DNA of 64,000 nucleotides, taken from Palsa-883 sp963847615 (GTDB lineage: Bacteria > Pseudomonadota > Alphaproteobacteria > Acetobacterales > Acetobacteraceae). Below, piece by piece: positions 1 through 9,700 of this stretch. Numbering within the stretch: the stretch's first letter is position 1; the number at the start of each line of letters is the position of its first letter. Under the pieces are notes generated by a model. That model saw only the letters and a program-made list of their open reading frames with translations, ran no database searches and was not told where the DNA came from. The stretch is from contig CAWKAN010000025.1 of the NCBI GenBank assembly GCA_963847615.1, forward strand, positions 496,001 to 560,000, given 5' to 3'. Made by a program: the position numbers and the translations under genes.

Positions 1-106
1 GGTCGCGCCTGGCGAAGGGCTCCAGCAGGCGGGACAGCAGGCCAGGGAACGGATCGGCGTCCAGCATGAAGCGGACGGCGACGGATGCGGGGTGGTCGGG
101 GGACAT
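1..106 (-). CDS. N-terminus of an unidentified protein, cut by window edge
   Basis: A reading frame starts at the ATG complementary to 104-106 and runs off the left edge, giving 35 residues that begin MSPDHPASVAVRFMLDADPF. There is no signal peptide or recognisable motif in this short piece. Codon use is GC3-rich like its neighbours, which supports a real gene. It is transcribed away from rnd, with the palindromic element between them. I cannot assign a function. Confidence 0.5.
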   Translation of the reverse strand, partial: MSPDHPASVAVRFMLDADPFPGLLSRLLEPFARRD

Positions 107-320
107 GGAAGGCTCCGGACTCGGCAGGACAGCGAATTGGGCGCGGGTAATCCCGGCTGCTCAGGCAGCCGGGCGGCTAATTCGCGTGTCGAGGGTCCGG
201 AGGCGCATGTCGGATGCGTAGCACGATTGCGCCGATTGAACCAGAGGGGGATCAAAGTCACGGAAGCGTGCGGCAATTTGCCCCTGCTTGCTGGCTGCCT
301 CGGCGGCGCCCAGGGCAATC

Positions 321-632
321 GGGTGAAACAAAAGCAAGCCGGGGCTTCGCCCCGGACCCCACCAAGGGGCGCTGCCCCTTGGAACCCCGCCAAGGGCGAG
401 CCCTTGGAACCCTTCACTGGGAGTGTGGGGAGGGGGAGGGGGCGTATGGGCGAGGCGAAGGGGCGCCGTCCGGCATGCCGGACGGCGCCCCTTCGCCTCG
501 CCCATACGCCCCCTCCCCCTCCCCACACTCCCAGTCATGGAGTTCCAGAGGCTCCGCCTCTGGTGGGGGTCCAGGGGGCAAAGCCCCCTGGCGGGGTTCG
601 GGGCGGAGCCCCGACCTTGCTTCGTTCACCCG
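321..632. repeat. Multi-hairpin element around a perfect 120-bp palindrome (copy 1)
   Basis: Bases 416-535 form a perfect palindrome with 60-base arms and no loop, centred on the GCATGC at 473-478. The flanks are a run of shorter hairpins such as ggggcttcgcccc and ccagaggctccgcctctgg. The ends are also inverted copies: gcaag near 332 and cttgcttcg near 617. The same architecture recurs at about 26660-26965. No ORF crossing it is credible; long ORFs read through it on both strands only because the palindrome lacks stops. Confidence 0.9.
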
Positions 633-695
633 ATTGCCCCAGGCGCCGGCCCCGGCTTGCTTCCGCCGCCGGCGGGGCGCGTGTAGAAGCCGCGC

Positions 696-1883
696 ATGTC
701 CCGATCGCCCCGCCATCATTTCCCGCCCCCCAGCCTGATCACCACCACCGAGGAGCTGGCCGCCGTCTGTGCCCGGCTGCGCCAGCAGGACTTCGTCACC
801 GTCGACACGGAGTTCATTCGCGAGCGCACCTACTGGCCGGAACTTTGCGTCGTGCAGCTCGCCGGCGAGGACGAGGTCGCGCTGATCGACGCGCTGGCGC
901 CTGAACTCGACCTGGCCGCGCTGGGCGCGCTGCTCGCCGACCAGGCGGTGACCAAGGTGTTCCATGCGGCGCGGCAGGACATCGAGATCTTCGTGCTGAA
1001 ATTCGGCGACGTGCCGCGCCCGCTGTTCGACACCCAGGTGGCGGCGATGGTGGCCGGGTTTGGCGACCAGGTCGGCTATGAGGCGCTGGTCGGCGGGCTC
1101 ACCGGGGGTTCGATCGACAAGGCGCACCGGTTCAGCGACTGGGCGGTGCGCCCGCTGTCGCCGGCGCAGGTCGCCTATGCCGCCGCCGACGTCACCTATT
1201 TGCGGGAGATCTACCGCAAGCTGTGCGCCCGGCTCGACGAAGACGGCCGGCTCGCCTGGGTGGCCGAGGAGATGGCGGTGCTGACCGATCCCGCCACCTA
1301 TCGCGCCGAGCCGGAGGCGATGTGGCAGCGGCTGCGCTCGCGCAGCTCCAACCGGCGCTACCTGGGTATGCTGCGCGCGCTCGCCGCCTGGCGCGAGCTG
1401 GAGGCGCAGCGGGTGAACATCCCGCGCCAGCGGGTGGTGCGCGACGAGATCCTGCTGGAGCTGGCGGCGACCGCACCGGCGACGGTCGAGGCGCTGGCGC
1501 GCACCCGCGGCCTGTCGCGCGGCTTTGTCGAGGGGCCGATGGGCGCGGGGCTGCTGACGGCGATCGAGGCGGCCAGGCAGGTGCCGCCGGAGGCGCTGCC
1601 GGAGGCGCCGGCGGAACGCCCGGGGCCGCGGCCCTCGCCGGCGCTGGTGGCGCTGCTCAAGGTGCTGCTGGCGGCGAAGTGCGAGCAGCACCACGTCGCG
1701 GCGCGGCTGGTCGCCAGCACCGACGACCTCGAGCGGCTGGCGGTGGAGGCGGCGCCCGACGTGGCGGCGCTGCACGGCTGGCGGCTGCAGGTGTTCGGCG
1801 AGGCCGCGCTGGCGCTGCGCCAGGGGCGGATCGCCCTCGGGGTCGCGGGGCGGGAGGTGCGGCTGGTCGAGGTGCCGGGCTGA
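696..1883 (+). CDS. rnd: Ribonuclease D
   Basis: This is a 395-residue 3'-5' exoribonuclease of the DEDD family, known to trim tRNA 3' ends. The exonuclease motifs are visible in order: VDTEF at about 36-40 (Exo I), HAARQDIEIF at about 90-99 (Exo II) and YAAADVTYL at about 161-169 (Exo III, with Tyr four residues before Asp). An HRDC-type helical region fills the C-terminal half. The length is close to the roughly 375 residues of E. coli Rnd. The ATG at 696 follows the palindromic element directly. Downstream is the convergent pilus operon. Confidence 0.93.
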   Translation: MSRSPRHHFPPPSLITTTEELAAVCARLRQQDFVTVDTEFIRERTYWPELCVVQLAGEDEVALIDALAPELDLAALGALLADQAVTKVFHAARQDIEIFVLKFGDVPRPLFDTQVAAMVAGFGDQVGYEALVGGLTGGSIDKAHRFSDWAVRPLSPAQVAYAAADVTYLREIYRKLCARLDEDGRLAWVAEEMAVLTDPATYRAEPEAMWQRLRSRSSNRRYLGMLRALAAWRELEAQRVNIPRQRVVRDEILLELAATAPATVEALARTRGLSRGFVEGPMGAGLLTAIEAARQVPPEALPEAPAERPGPRPSPALVALLKVLLAAKCEQHHVAARLVASTDDLERLAVEAAPDVAALHGWRLQVFGEAALALRQGRIALGVAGREVRLVEVPG

Positions 1884-2012
1884 CGCCCTGGTGCCGGGCG
1901 GGCGGACAATGCGGGCTCATATACCGGTTGCGCGGAAGAATCTGGCCAGAAGGCGCGCCAAAGGCGCTGTGGGCCAACGATCGGTGCCAGATTCCCTCGG
2001 AGTTCGGGTATA

Positions 2013-2540
2013 TCAGTAGCTCAGCATGACGGTGACCTGGTCGGCGTAGGTGCCGACATGCGCGCCGGACTGGCGTGCCGGGATGCGGCCGTACAGGGTG
2101 ACCGCCTGGCGGAACGGGGTGGTGAGACCGACGACACCGGAGACGGCGACGTTGCCGCCGGCGCCGCCGGCACTCCGCCACGGCACGGTCCGCGCGGGAT
2201 CGACATAGAGCTGATAGCGTAGCGCGTAAGGCCCGTCGGTGAGCTGGCGAGCGGACGGCCCCCCCGTGTCGACCAGGGAGATGGACGCCTGGAGCGGGAC
2301 GGGGCTGGTGCCGGTCGCGGTGCAGGTCACGGTGATCGTCGCGGCGAAGTCGGCCGGCGCGTTCGAGAACGGCACGTATCGGCCGAAGGCGAGCGGCGTG
2401 GCGACCAGGCCGCAACTGAGGCCGCCGCCGGCCCAGGCCGGCGCCCAGGCCGGCGGCGGGGCCAGCGCCGCGAGCAGCGCCACCGCCACCAGGATGGCGG
2501 ACCGCCCCCGCCTGGTTCGCCGCCGCGGGGTCATTGGCAC
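2013..2540 (-). CDS. Spore coat U domain protein, probable pilus tip subunit (CsuE-like)
   Basis: A 175-residue secreted protein with an Arg-rich N-terminus (MPMTPRRRTRRGR), a hydrophobic signal segment around residues 15-37, and one spore coat protein U (SCPU) domain ending in the typical ADQVTVMLSY C-terminal strand. SCPU proteins are the subunits of archaic (sigma) chaperone-usher pili such as Csu, where they are secreted and joined by donor-strand exchange. It overlaps the 3' end of the usher gene by about 10 bp and is last in the operon, the usual place for the tip adhesin. It has a single SCPU domain, whereas classic CsuE-type tips have two, so calling it a tip is inference. Confidence 0.75.
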   Translation of the reverse strand: MPMTPRRRTRRGRSAILVAVALLAALAPPPAWAPAWAGGGLSCGLVATPLAFGRYVPFSNAPADFAATITVTCTATGTSPVPLQASISLVDTGGPSARQLTDGPYALRYQLYVDPARTVPWRSAGGAGGNVAVSGVVGLTTPFRQAVTLYGRIPARQSGAHVGTYADQVTVMLSY

Positions 2541-4906
2541 CGCAGCGGGCCGATCACCGGGATGTCGCCCGCCACCGGCGTGTAGGCGAATTGCGCGGTG
2601 CAGCTTGCCCCGCTCGGCAACACCACCTGGAGTCGGTTGCTCGGCTGCAAACCGGTCACATAGGCCTCGCCGTCATAGCCGACCGGCTGATCCTCGGCGC
2701 CGGCGACCCGGGCGACGGACCCGAGTGGAATGGGCTTGCCGTCGCCGTCCCGCAACGTCAGCAAGGCCGCATGCACCTTGCGGATGTGGAAGTCGACGAC
2801 GACGCCGGAGCGGTCCGGCGGGCGCAACAAAACCGCGGTCTGCCCGACATCGATGTCCGCCGGCAGCCGGGTGGTGTCCACCGCCAGGCGATTGTTCTGG
2901 TACGACAACAGCGAGGGCACCAGGAGATGCCCGCTGGAGTCCGTCTCGCCGACCAGCCGGTTCTCGTACAGCACCGGGACGCCGGCGACGCCGCCGGTGC
3001 TCACCACGGCGAAGCTGTCGCCGATCTGATCGCTGGCGAATGCGTGGCCAGCGGTCCAGGCGAGCGCGCCGCTCGCCCCGGCGCGCACCGCGCCCTGGCC
3101 CGGCGACTGGTCCACCCCGCCGGTCACGCGGCCCCAGGGGCTGAGGAACTCGGCTTCCGCCATCCGCTGCGGCGCCACGCCCTCCTGATCGTGCAGCCGG
3201 TAGCCGTAGTCGTTTTGCACCAGCGCGGATTTGGCGACATCCAGCGAGGCGCCGGCGCGTCCGTTGTCCAGCGAGCCCCCGGTCGAGGCCGAGGCGGCGG
3301 GGCCGAACGCGAAGCTGAGGCCGATCGCCACCCCGTAATTGCGATCGTCGCGCAGATCCTTGAACCCGGTGGCATAGAACGAGGCGACCCCGGCAACCGG
3401 GATGCTGTAGCTCGCGGTGACCAGCGTGACCGGCTGGTTGGTGAAGAAGGCGTTGGCCGGCTGGGAAGCGAGCCCACGCGCCACCCCGGTTCCCGGGACC
3501 TGATCGATATAGCCGACGCCGACGCTGCCCCACCTGCCGAGCTGGTAGCCGAGGCTGGCGTTCAGCGTCGATCTCGGCACCGGGGTGCCGGACGCGGCGG
3601 CGATGTCGCGATAGCCCGCGGTGGCGAAGCTGGCGTTCACGCTGAAACTCAGATCGCGCGCGGCCCGCCGGAAACCGGCGGAAACCAGGCCCCCGGTCGC
3701 GCCCCCCGGGCCCGCGGCAAGGTCACCGCGGGCGGTGCTGGCGGACGCCGCGGCGTTGATGACGCCAAGCGAGCCGAGCTTGACCACCGCGCCGCCGCCG
3801 AGCAGACCCAGCGCGTCGGTGGCTTCCGCATGGTTCTCCAGGGTCAGCCAGTCGGTCAGCCCGTAGCGCAGCGATCCGCTCATCGCCGAGCCGGCATAGT
3901 GGTCGGTGCGCAGCCCGTAGTCCTGCCGCACCGCGCCCGCCTCCAGCGAGTAGCTGGCAAGCCCCGGTCGCAGCAGCGCGGCACTGGCGTAAAATGGCAG
4001 CGTGACCAGGGTCTGGCGGCCGAGCGCATCCACCACCGCCACCGCGATCTCGCCGGCGCCGGTCACCACCGGGAGCGTCCGTACGGCGAAGGGACCGGGT
4101 TCCACCGGTTCGCTGAACTGGCGGATGCCGTTGACCATCACGTCAACGGTGGAGGGCACCGCGGCCGAGGCGCTGAGCACCGGCAAGGGATAGGTGACCA
4201 GGTCGGGGCGCAGGCCGAAATCGCTGCTCACCTGGCCGCCGCCCAGCCGCACCGCCCGGCTCCAGGACAGCGCCCCGGTAATCACGTCGCCGGCGCGCCA
4301 GCGGCGCAGCGCATCGGCATCGGTGTAGACATACGCGGTGTCCAGCCGGACCATGGTGTTCTCCCCGGGATCGGGGGTGAGGTTGACCAGGCCGGTGGTT
4401 TGCAGCACGCCATAGGGGCCGAAGCCGCGCAGGTCGAGCAAGGCCCCGCCGGTGGTCTGGCGCGCGGTGCCGGCGGTCTGCTGGACGGGGAAGGTGCCAA
4501 CGAGGTCGTAGTTGAGCAGCCCGCCGTAGCCGGGCCGCGCCAGCGGTGCCAAGGGGACCGCCGCGGATCCGCCGGCGAGTTCGGTTGGCAGCAGCGCGGC
4601 ATCGCTGGCCTCCACGACCAGCGTCTGGCTGGCCTCGTCCACCTGGGCGCGAAGGTTCGCCAGCGCGGTGAGCGGGATCGGCTCGGTGCCGGCGGCGAGG
4701 TCGCGCGACAGGGCGAAGCCGAGGTCGCGCAATTCGGCCGGCGTGGCGTACAGCGCGCCGTCGCGATCGATGAACGCGCCCACCCGGCCGGTGGGACGGC
4801 CGTTCAGCACCACCTCGAGCGCCAACTGGCGTTCGGATGCCGCGGCGACGGTGGCTGCCAGCAGCGCTGCCACGAGTACGGCGGCGCCCAGGCGACCGCG
4901 GCTCAC
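2531..4906 (-). CDS. Fimbrial outer membrane usher protein (archaic chaperone-usher type)
   Basis: A 791-residue usher that would form the outer membrane pore through which chaperone-bound pilus subunits are assembled. I chose the GTG complementary to 4904-4906: it overlaps the chaperone stop by 3 bases and is followed at once by a signal peptide (AAVLVAALLAATVAAA). The frame stays open further upstream, but that stretch overlaps the chaperone gene and has no homology sense. The N-terminal domain (QLALEVVLNGRPTGRVG), the long beta-barrel and a C-terminal domain with a Cys pair (GASCTAQFAY, IGPLRCQ) fit the family. Translational coupling with the genes on both sides supports one operon. Confidence 0.9.
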   Translation of the reverse strand: MSRGRLGAAVLVAALLAATVAAASERQLALEVVLNGRPTGRVGAFIDRDGALYATPAELRDLGFALSRDLAAGTEPIPLTALANLRAQVDEASQTLVVEASDAALLPTELAGGSAAVPLAPLARPGYGGLLNYDLVGTFPVQQTAGTARQTTGGALLDLRGFGPYGVLQTTGLVNLTPDPGENTMVRLDTAYVYTDADALRRWRAGDVITGALSWSRAVRLGGGQVSSDFGLRPDLVTYPLPVLSASAAVPSTVDVMVNGIRQFSEPVEPGPFAVRTLPVVTGAGEIAVAVVDALGRQTLVTLPFYASAALLRPGLASYSLEAGAVRQDYGLRTDHYAGSAMSGSLRYGLTDWLTLENHAEATDALGLLGGGAVVKLGSLGVINAAASASTARGDLAAGPGGATGGLVSAGFRRAARDLSFSVNASFATAGYRDIAAASGTPVPRSTLNASLGYQLGRWGSVGVGYIDQVPGTGVARGLASQPANAFFTNQPVTLVTASYSIPVAGVASFYATGFKDLRDDRNYGVAIGLSFAFGPAASASTGGSLDNGRAGASLDVAKSALVQNDYGYRLHDQEGVAPQRMAEAEFLSPWGRVTGGVDQSPGQGAVRAGASGALAWTAGHAFASDQIGDSFAVVSTGGVAGVPVLYENRLVGETDSSGHLLVPSLLSYQNNRLAVDTTRLPADIDVGQTAVLLRPPDRSGVVVDFHIRKVHAALLTLRDGDGKPIPLGSVARVAGAEDQPVGYDGEAYVTGLQPSNRLQVVLPSGASCTAQFAYTPVAGDIPVIGPLRCQ

Positions 4907-5619
4907 GGGGTCAAGGTCAGCTCGCTCTTGCCTGCCTGGGTGGCGACGCTCAGGTGCAGCGGACCTGCCGGCCCGCCGGCGCGGCCTTGCACGATCCAAT
5001 GGCGCTCGGCGCCGGCCAGGATGTACGGATTGGTGCCGCGGGAAACCACTTTCGGGTGACTGCCGTCGGCCAGCGTCACGCCGATTGCCCGCACCTTGTC
5101 GTAGGCGGGTCCCGCATTGCTGGCGGTCAGCACGGTTTGCCCGCCGGGGCCGCGCTCCGCCCGCCATTGCAGCGTCGGGCGGCCCGCGACAACGTCACCC
5201 ACGATCACCGGCAGCGACAGGCGCAGGGTGAATGCGATCTGTCGGTTCCGCGCCGTCGCCGGCGGCACTTCGTCCAGCAACAGGCGGTAGCTGCGTTGCC
5301 CGCCGGCCGCGATCCTGCCGCGCAACAACAGCCGCATGGTCTGCGACCCGCCATCAGCGACGGTGAAAATCGGTGGCGAAACGATGATGTCCTGGGTTGG
5401 CGCCAGAGCATCCGCGTCCCCCGCCTGGGTCCAGCGATAGGCCCGGGCCTGTATCGCGGTGGGTGCGCCACCGCGGTTGGTCACCTCGATCGTCGCGGCG
5501 GTTTGCCCGGCGGCGAGCGTGACCAGGACCGGGGAGATTTCCAGCGCGGCCGCCTGGACCTCAGACGCGAGTGGGCAGCCAAGCAGCAGCAGCGCTGCCA
5601 AGACCAGTGTCGGTCGCAT
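4903..5619 (-). CDS. Periplasmic pilus chaperone (PapD-like)
   Basis: A 238-residue periplasmic chaperone with a cleavable signal peptide (about residues 1-23) followed by two Ig-like domains. The N-terminal domain shows TAATIEVTNRGGAP and FTVADGGSQTMRLLLRG, matching the PapD-family strands that donate a G1 strand to subunits; RSYRLLLDEVPP is the usual E/F-strand region. It would carry the SCPU subunits to the usher. Its stop overlaps the usher GTG. A 216-bp gap holding an inverted repeat separates it from the upstream subunit gene. Confidence 0.9.
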   Translation of the reverse strand: MRPTLVLAALLLLGCPLASEVQAAALEISPVLVTLAAGQTAATIEVTNRGGAPTAIQARAYRWTQAGDADALAPTQDIIVSPPIFTVADGGSQTMRLLLRGRIAAGGQRSYRLLLDEVPPATARNRQIAFTLRLSLPVIVGDVVAGRPTLQWRAERGPGGQTVLTASNAGPAYDKVRAIGVTLADGSHPKVVSRGTNPYILAGAERHWIVQGRAGGPAGPLHLSVATQAGKSELTLTP

Positions 5620-5688
5620 TTTGCGAACCCCTGTGATGCCGGCGTTTATAGCTGTAGCGGAATAACCCGCGGATCGACGCGGCGCCCC

Positions 5689-5793
5689 CGTCGTGCCGGC
5701 GACGGCGGGCGGCCGCGACTTTGCTTGTTGCGCGAAGGCAAGTCGTGGCTGCCGGTCCCCGGGCTGCGCCGGGCGTGCTTCGCCGGCATGACG
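5689..5793. repeat. Inverted repeat of the AAGGCAAGTCGTGGCTGCC family (copy 1)
   Basis: An imperfect stem-loop of about 105 bp. Outer arms are cgtcgtgccggcga and tcgccggcatgacg; inner arms are gccgcgactttgc and gaaggcaagtcgtggc. The core gaaggcaagtcgtggctgcc recurs at about 22931-22951 inside another large inverted repeat. It lies between the first and second genes of the pilus operon, where it could affect the transcript stability of the abundant subunit relative to the assembly genes. That role is inference. Confidence 0.75.
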
Positions 5794-5835
5794 ATGCGGG
5801 TAGCACCGGACGGTCGGTCATTCGGACGCGCGGCA

Positions 5836-6324
5836 CTAGTAGCTGACGGTGACCGTGACCGTGTCGGTGTATTGATCGGTGGTCAGGGTCTGCGATCCCG
5901 GTATCTGGCCATAGACCGTCAGCGCTTGTGCGCTTCCGGTGCCGGTGCCCTGGACCGTATCGACCTCGAGGTTGTCGCCCCAGTTGGCGCCCCCGGCACT
6001 GACCGCGGAAAGATTATATGCCAGGGTGTTGGCGGGGGTTACGCCCTTCAGGTAACGCTGGGTGCTGACGTAGTTCAGACCGTAGTCCAGCGCGACGTCG
6101 TAGGTGGCGCCGCTGGTGCAGGTGACGTTGACGGTGGCATTCGCGTTGGTAACGCTGGCCCCCGTGTTCACCGTGAGGAAGGCCAGCGTACTGGCGGTCA
6201 CGCTGCACACGGCCCCCACGCTGCCGCTGACGCCGATGGTGGTCGTTGCTGTCTGCGCGGCCCAGGCACCCTGGGCGACCACGACGCCGAGCAGGGCAGT
6301 CGTGGCGATGAGAAGGCGTTTCAT
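5836..6324 (-). CDS. Spore coat U domain protein, probable major pilin (CsuA/B-like)
   Basis: A 162-residue secreted SCPU-domain protein with a clear signal peptide (MKRLLIATTALLGVVVAQ, cleavage near AWA-A at 22). The mature protein has the paired cysteines of the family (AVCSVTAS and VNVTCTSG) and the terminal beta strand TDTVTVTVSY. It is the first gene of the minus-strand pilus operon. An AAAGGA ribosome site precedes the ATG. Position and length fit the major shaft subunit of an archaic pilus. Confidence 0.85.
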   Translation of the reverse strand: MKRLLIATTALLGVVVAQGAWAAQTATTTIGVSGSVGAVCSVTASTLAFLTVNTGASVTNANATVNVTCTSGATYDVALDYGLNYVSTQRYLKGVTPANTLAYNLSAVSAGGANWGDNLEVDTVQGTGTGSAQALTVYGQIPGSQTLTTDQYTDTVTVTVSY

Positions 6325-6777
6325 GGGTCGTCATCCTTTCTATATTGTCAAGATCGGTGACCCGCCGCGCCCTGGACTTGTTGGTTTCGGCGCAGCACCT
6401 GATCGCCTGTGCGCTCAAATTGTTAACAGATTGTTATTCCGTCATAACTTTCTCTGCCGGCAGGGCGCCTGCCCGACCGGGGCAGTGGCACCGGCTGGGC
6501 GTTCTTCCGGCATCGTGGCGTCGCCGATGGCTGGGTTTCGCGAGACCGCGGCAGGCCGATCGAGCCGCGAGATTATTACCGCCTCCGCGCCGCCGCCGCC
6601 CCGATCCGGCGTTGGAAAATCCGAGTTTTGTTGCTATTATCGTAATCGGAACGGTGGCGGAATTCCGCCGTTCCGCCGCCTGGAATCGGATGATGCCGGC
6701 GCTGCGCGCCGGGGATTTTTGCCGGTTTATCCGGCCACCGCAAATATTGACGCTTCACTCCTTTTTCGCGCCTGGCA
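6325..6777 (-). promoter_or_regulatory. Intergenic region upstream of the pilus operon
   Basis: About 450 bp with no credible gene. The part next to the pilin start (about 6410-6460) is conspicuously AT-rich for this genome, with taacagattgttattccgtcat, so the operon promoter is probably here, though I cannot fix -35/-10 boxes. The far part abuts the 3' end of tamB and has a short hairpin (gccggtttatccggc, near 6720) with no clear T tract for either gene. Confidence 0.35.
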
Positions 6778-9700
6778 TCAATACTCGAATTCGTACTTGA
6801 TCCCCACGCTGGCGGTATCGGCACTGCCGCCAGCGCCGGTTGCCGACGGGCCGGTGGCGGTGCCGGCGGTCGAGGTGCCGGCGGTCGCCTCCAGCTTCAG
6901 CCCCTTGGCCAGGTCCACCTGGACCACCGCCTGGGTGCCCGTCCCGGTGACGTTCTGCCGCGCGCCGACATACACGTCGCGCCCCACGTAGCGTCCCGCC
7001 TCCAGCGACGATCCCGCCCCGATCGTCAGCCGGTCGAGGCCGAGCGCGTCGCGCAGGCTGTCCAGCGGATTGGCCAGCGTCGGCGCCACGCCGGTCAGGG
7101 AGGCGAGGGTCGCCACGATCTGCGCGATCTCCAGCGGGCCGAGCGTGGCCGCGGATTTGCCGTACAGCAGATAGGCCAGCACCTCGTCCTGCGGCAGGTT
7201 GGGCACGCTCGACAGGGTGATCTTCGGGTGGCTCGCGGTGCCGGTGATGGCGAGCGTGGCGATGACGTTGGCGGTCGTCGTGGTGGCGGTGAAGTCGAGC
7301 GACGGATCGGTCAGGCTGCCGCCGTCGAAGCCGACCTGGCCGGTGGTGAAGGTCAGGGTCTGCCCGGCGATGCCGTACTGCCCGCGGCGCAGCGCGAAGC
7401 CGCCGCTCGGGATCGGATCGATGGTGCTGCCGCGCAGGCGCACGCTGCCGCCCATCTCGGCATTCACGCCGCGCCCGCGCACGAAGATCTGCTGCGGCGC
7501 CTCGATGGCGAGATCGAGCGCGAGGCGCAGTTGCGGGGCCGGCCTGGGCGGCGGCCTGGCGCCGGCGACGCGGACGTTCAGCACCGCGATGCCGGCGGGC
7601 AGGCGCTCCGGCACCCGGATATCGGCATGGCGGACGAAGATGTGGCCGCCGGCGGTCAGGCGCCCGGCCTGCTCGCCGCTCGGCATCAGCTCGCCGCGCA
7701 GGGTCAGGTCGGCGTCCAGCTCGGCGGTGAGCAGATCGCTGGCCAGCGGCCGCGCGTTGTGCGCGGTGATGGTCAGGTCGAGCGGCCGGCCGGGCGCGGT
7801 CAGCTCGAGGGTGCCATGGGCCTCGATCGTCCCCGGTCCGGCCTTCGCGGCGAACCGCGTCAGGCGCACGGTGCCGCCATCGGCCGCCAGGCTGGCGCTG
7901 ATCGCCGCGATGTCGATCCCCTGCGCGAAATCGCGGAAGCTGCCGTCGGCCAGGTGCGCCTCGCCGGCCAGGGTCGGCGCGGCCAGCGGGCCGGTGACGG
8001 TGGCATCCAGGCTGACGCGGCCGCGCGCGCGCTGCCCGCCTTGGGTCAGCAGCGGATCGGTCGTCGCCAGGTCCAGCGCGCCGGTGGCCCGCAGGTCCAG
8101 CGCCCCGGCGGCGGTCAGCGGCACCTCGCCGGTCACCGTCAGCCGCGTCGTGCCGGCCGTCGCCCGCAGATCGACCCGCGCTTCGTTGCCTTGCATCGTG
8201 GCGGTGAGGGTCGCCGCGGCGGCCGGCATGGCGCGGCCGGGGCCGGTGGCGGCACGCAGGCCGCGGGCAGTGACGCGCAGCGTGCCGGTGGGCCGGGCCA
8301 GCGTGCCGGTCAGCCTGGCCTCGGCGTCCAGCGTGCCGTCGAGCGCCGGCGGTGGGGTGGCCAACGCCGCGGTGGCCGGGGTCGGGGTGGCGGGCGGTGG
8401 GTTGGCCGGCGTGGGGTTGGCCGGTGCCGGGGTGGAAGGCGCTGGCATGGCCGGGACGAGGTCGGCGAGGGCCGCCAGCCTCACCGCCAACCCGGCCGGC
8501 AGGCCGCGCAGCCGGGCGGTCAGGTCCAGCGCCGGGGTCAGCCGGCCGTTGGCCTCCAGCACCGCCTCGGCCAGCCCGAGCCGCAGCTTCTCGACCGCGA
8601 CGCCGGCGGCAAAGCCGATCCGGGCCGGTGCCAGCAGACGGATCGGCGTCTGCCGCCACTCCGCGGTCAGGCTGGCAAGCGTGACGGTCCGGTTGGCGGT
8701 GTCCAGCGTGCCGGCCGCCTCGACCTGGGCCGGCGCGCCGGCCAGCGCGGGCAGCGTCGCGGCCAGCCGCAGCGCCGGGGCGTCCAATGGTCCCTTCGCC
8801 TCGATCCGCGCCGCGCCGCTGATGCCGCCGGCGGCGAGGCCGTCCAGCGTCAGGTGGCCGTCCAGGCGCGGGTGCGCCAGCGGATCGGCGAGCCTGGCGT
8901 CGAGCGTGGCGCGCGCAACGGTGGCGGTGCCCGGCAGGCCGGCATCGGTGGCCGTGACGGTCAGGCTGGCGCCGGCGGCGGTCGAGTCCAGCGTGCCGCT
9001 GAGCGATCCGCGCAGCGCACCCCCGCCCGAGGTTCCGGCGCGCGAGGTTGCGCCGCCCGAGGTTGCGCCGCCCGGCTGCCCGGCGCCTGACGTGCTGCCG
9101 CCCAGGGCAGCACCCAGCAGCGGCTGCAGGTCATCCAGCCGCGTCATGGCGAACGACAGCCGGCCCAGCGGCAGCGGCGCGGCGGGATCGACCAGCAGCG
9201 TGCCCTCGGCGTGGGCGCTCTTCCACTCGGCCCGCTCGATCGCCACGCGGACCCGGCCGTTCTCGCGCGAAGCGGCCACGTCCAGCGACAGCTTCGCGCC
9301 CAGCAGCGTGCCTTGCGCCACGATGTGCCCGGTCGGGGCGTCCGGCAGGCCGGCCAGTGCCACCTGCGCGCTGACCGCGCCCGGGGCGATCCCCTTGGCG
9401 CCGATCTCGCCGGTCAGGGCGGCGCTGACGGTCAGATCGGCGGGGACGCCGCTGGCCTTGCCGCTGGCGCGCAGCGGACCGCTGAGGGTCGGGCTCACCG
9501 CGGCCAGATCGGCGATCGCCAGGTGCCAGTCGAGGTCGAGCGCGTCCGGCGCCGCGGTGCCGGTCATACTCGCCGACAGGGCGCTGCTGGCGATACCCAG
9601 TTGCGACAGGTGCAGCGTCCGGCCGCGCAGCGTGGCGTGCGCGTCGAGCCTGGTATCCGGGCCGAGCAGCGCCGCGGCGGGACCGGGGCCATTGGTGAGG

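Noticed and set aside
416..535. Rho-independent terminator or attenuator for rnd
   Set aside because: No T tract follows, the stem is far longer than needed, and the same unit occurs in an unrelated place; it is better described as a dispersed element.
414..1775. 453-residue minus-strand ORF opposite rnd
   Set aside because: Composition is Arg/Gln/His-rich, typical of the antisense of a GC-rich gene; rnd on the plus strand has all DEDD motifs.
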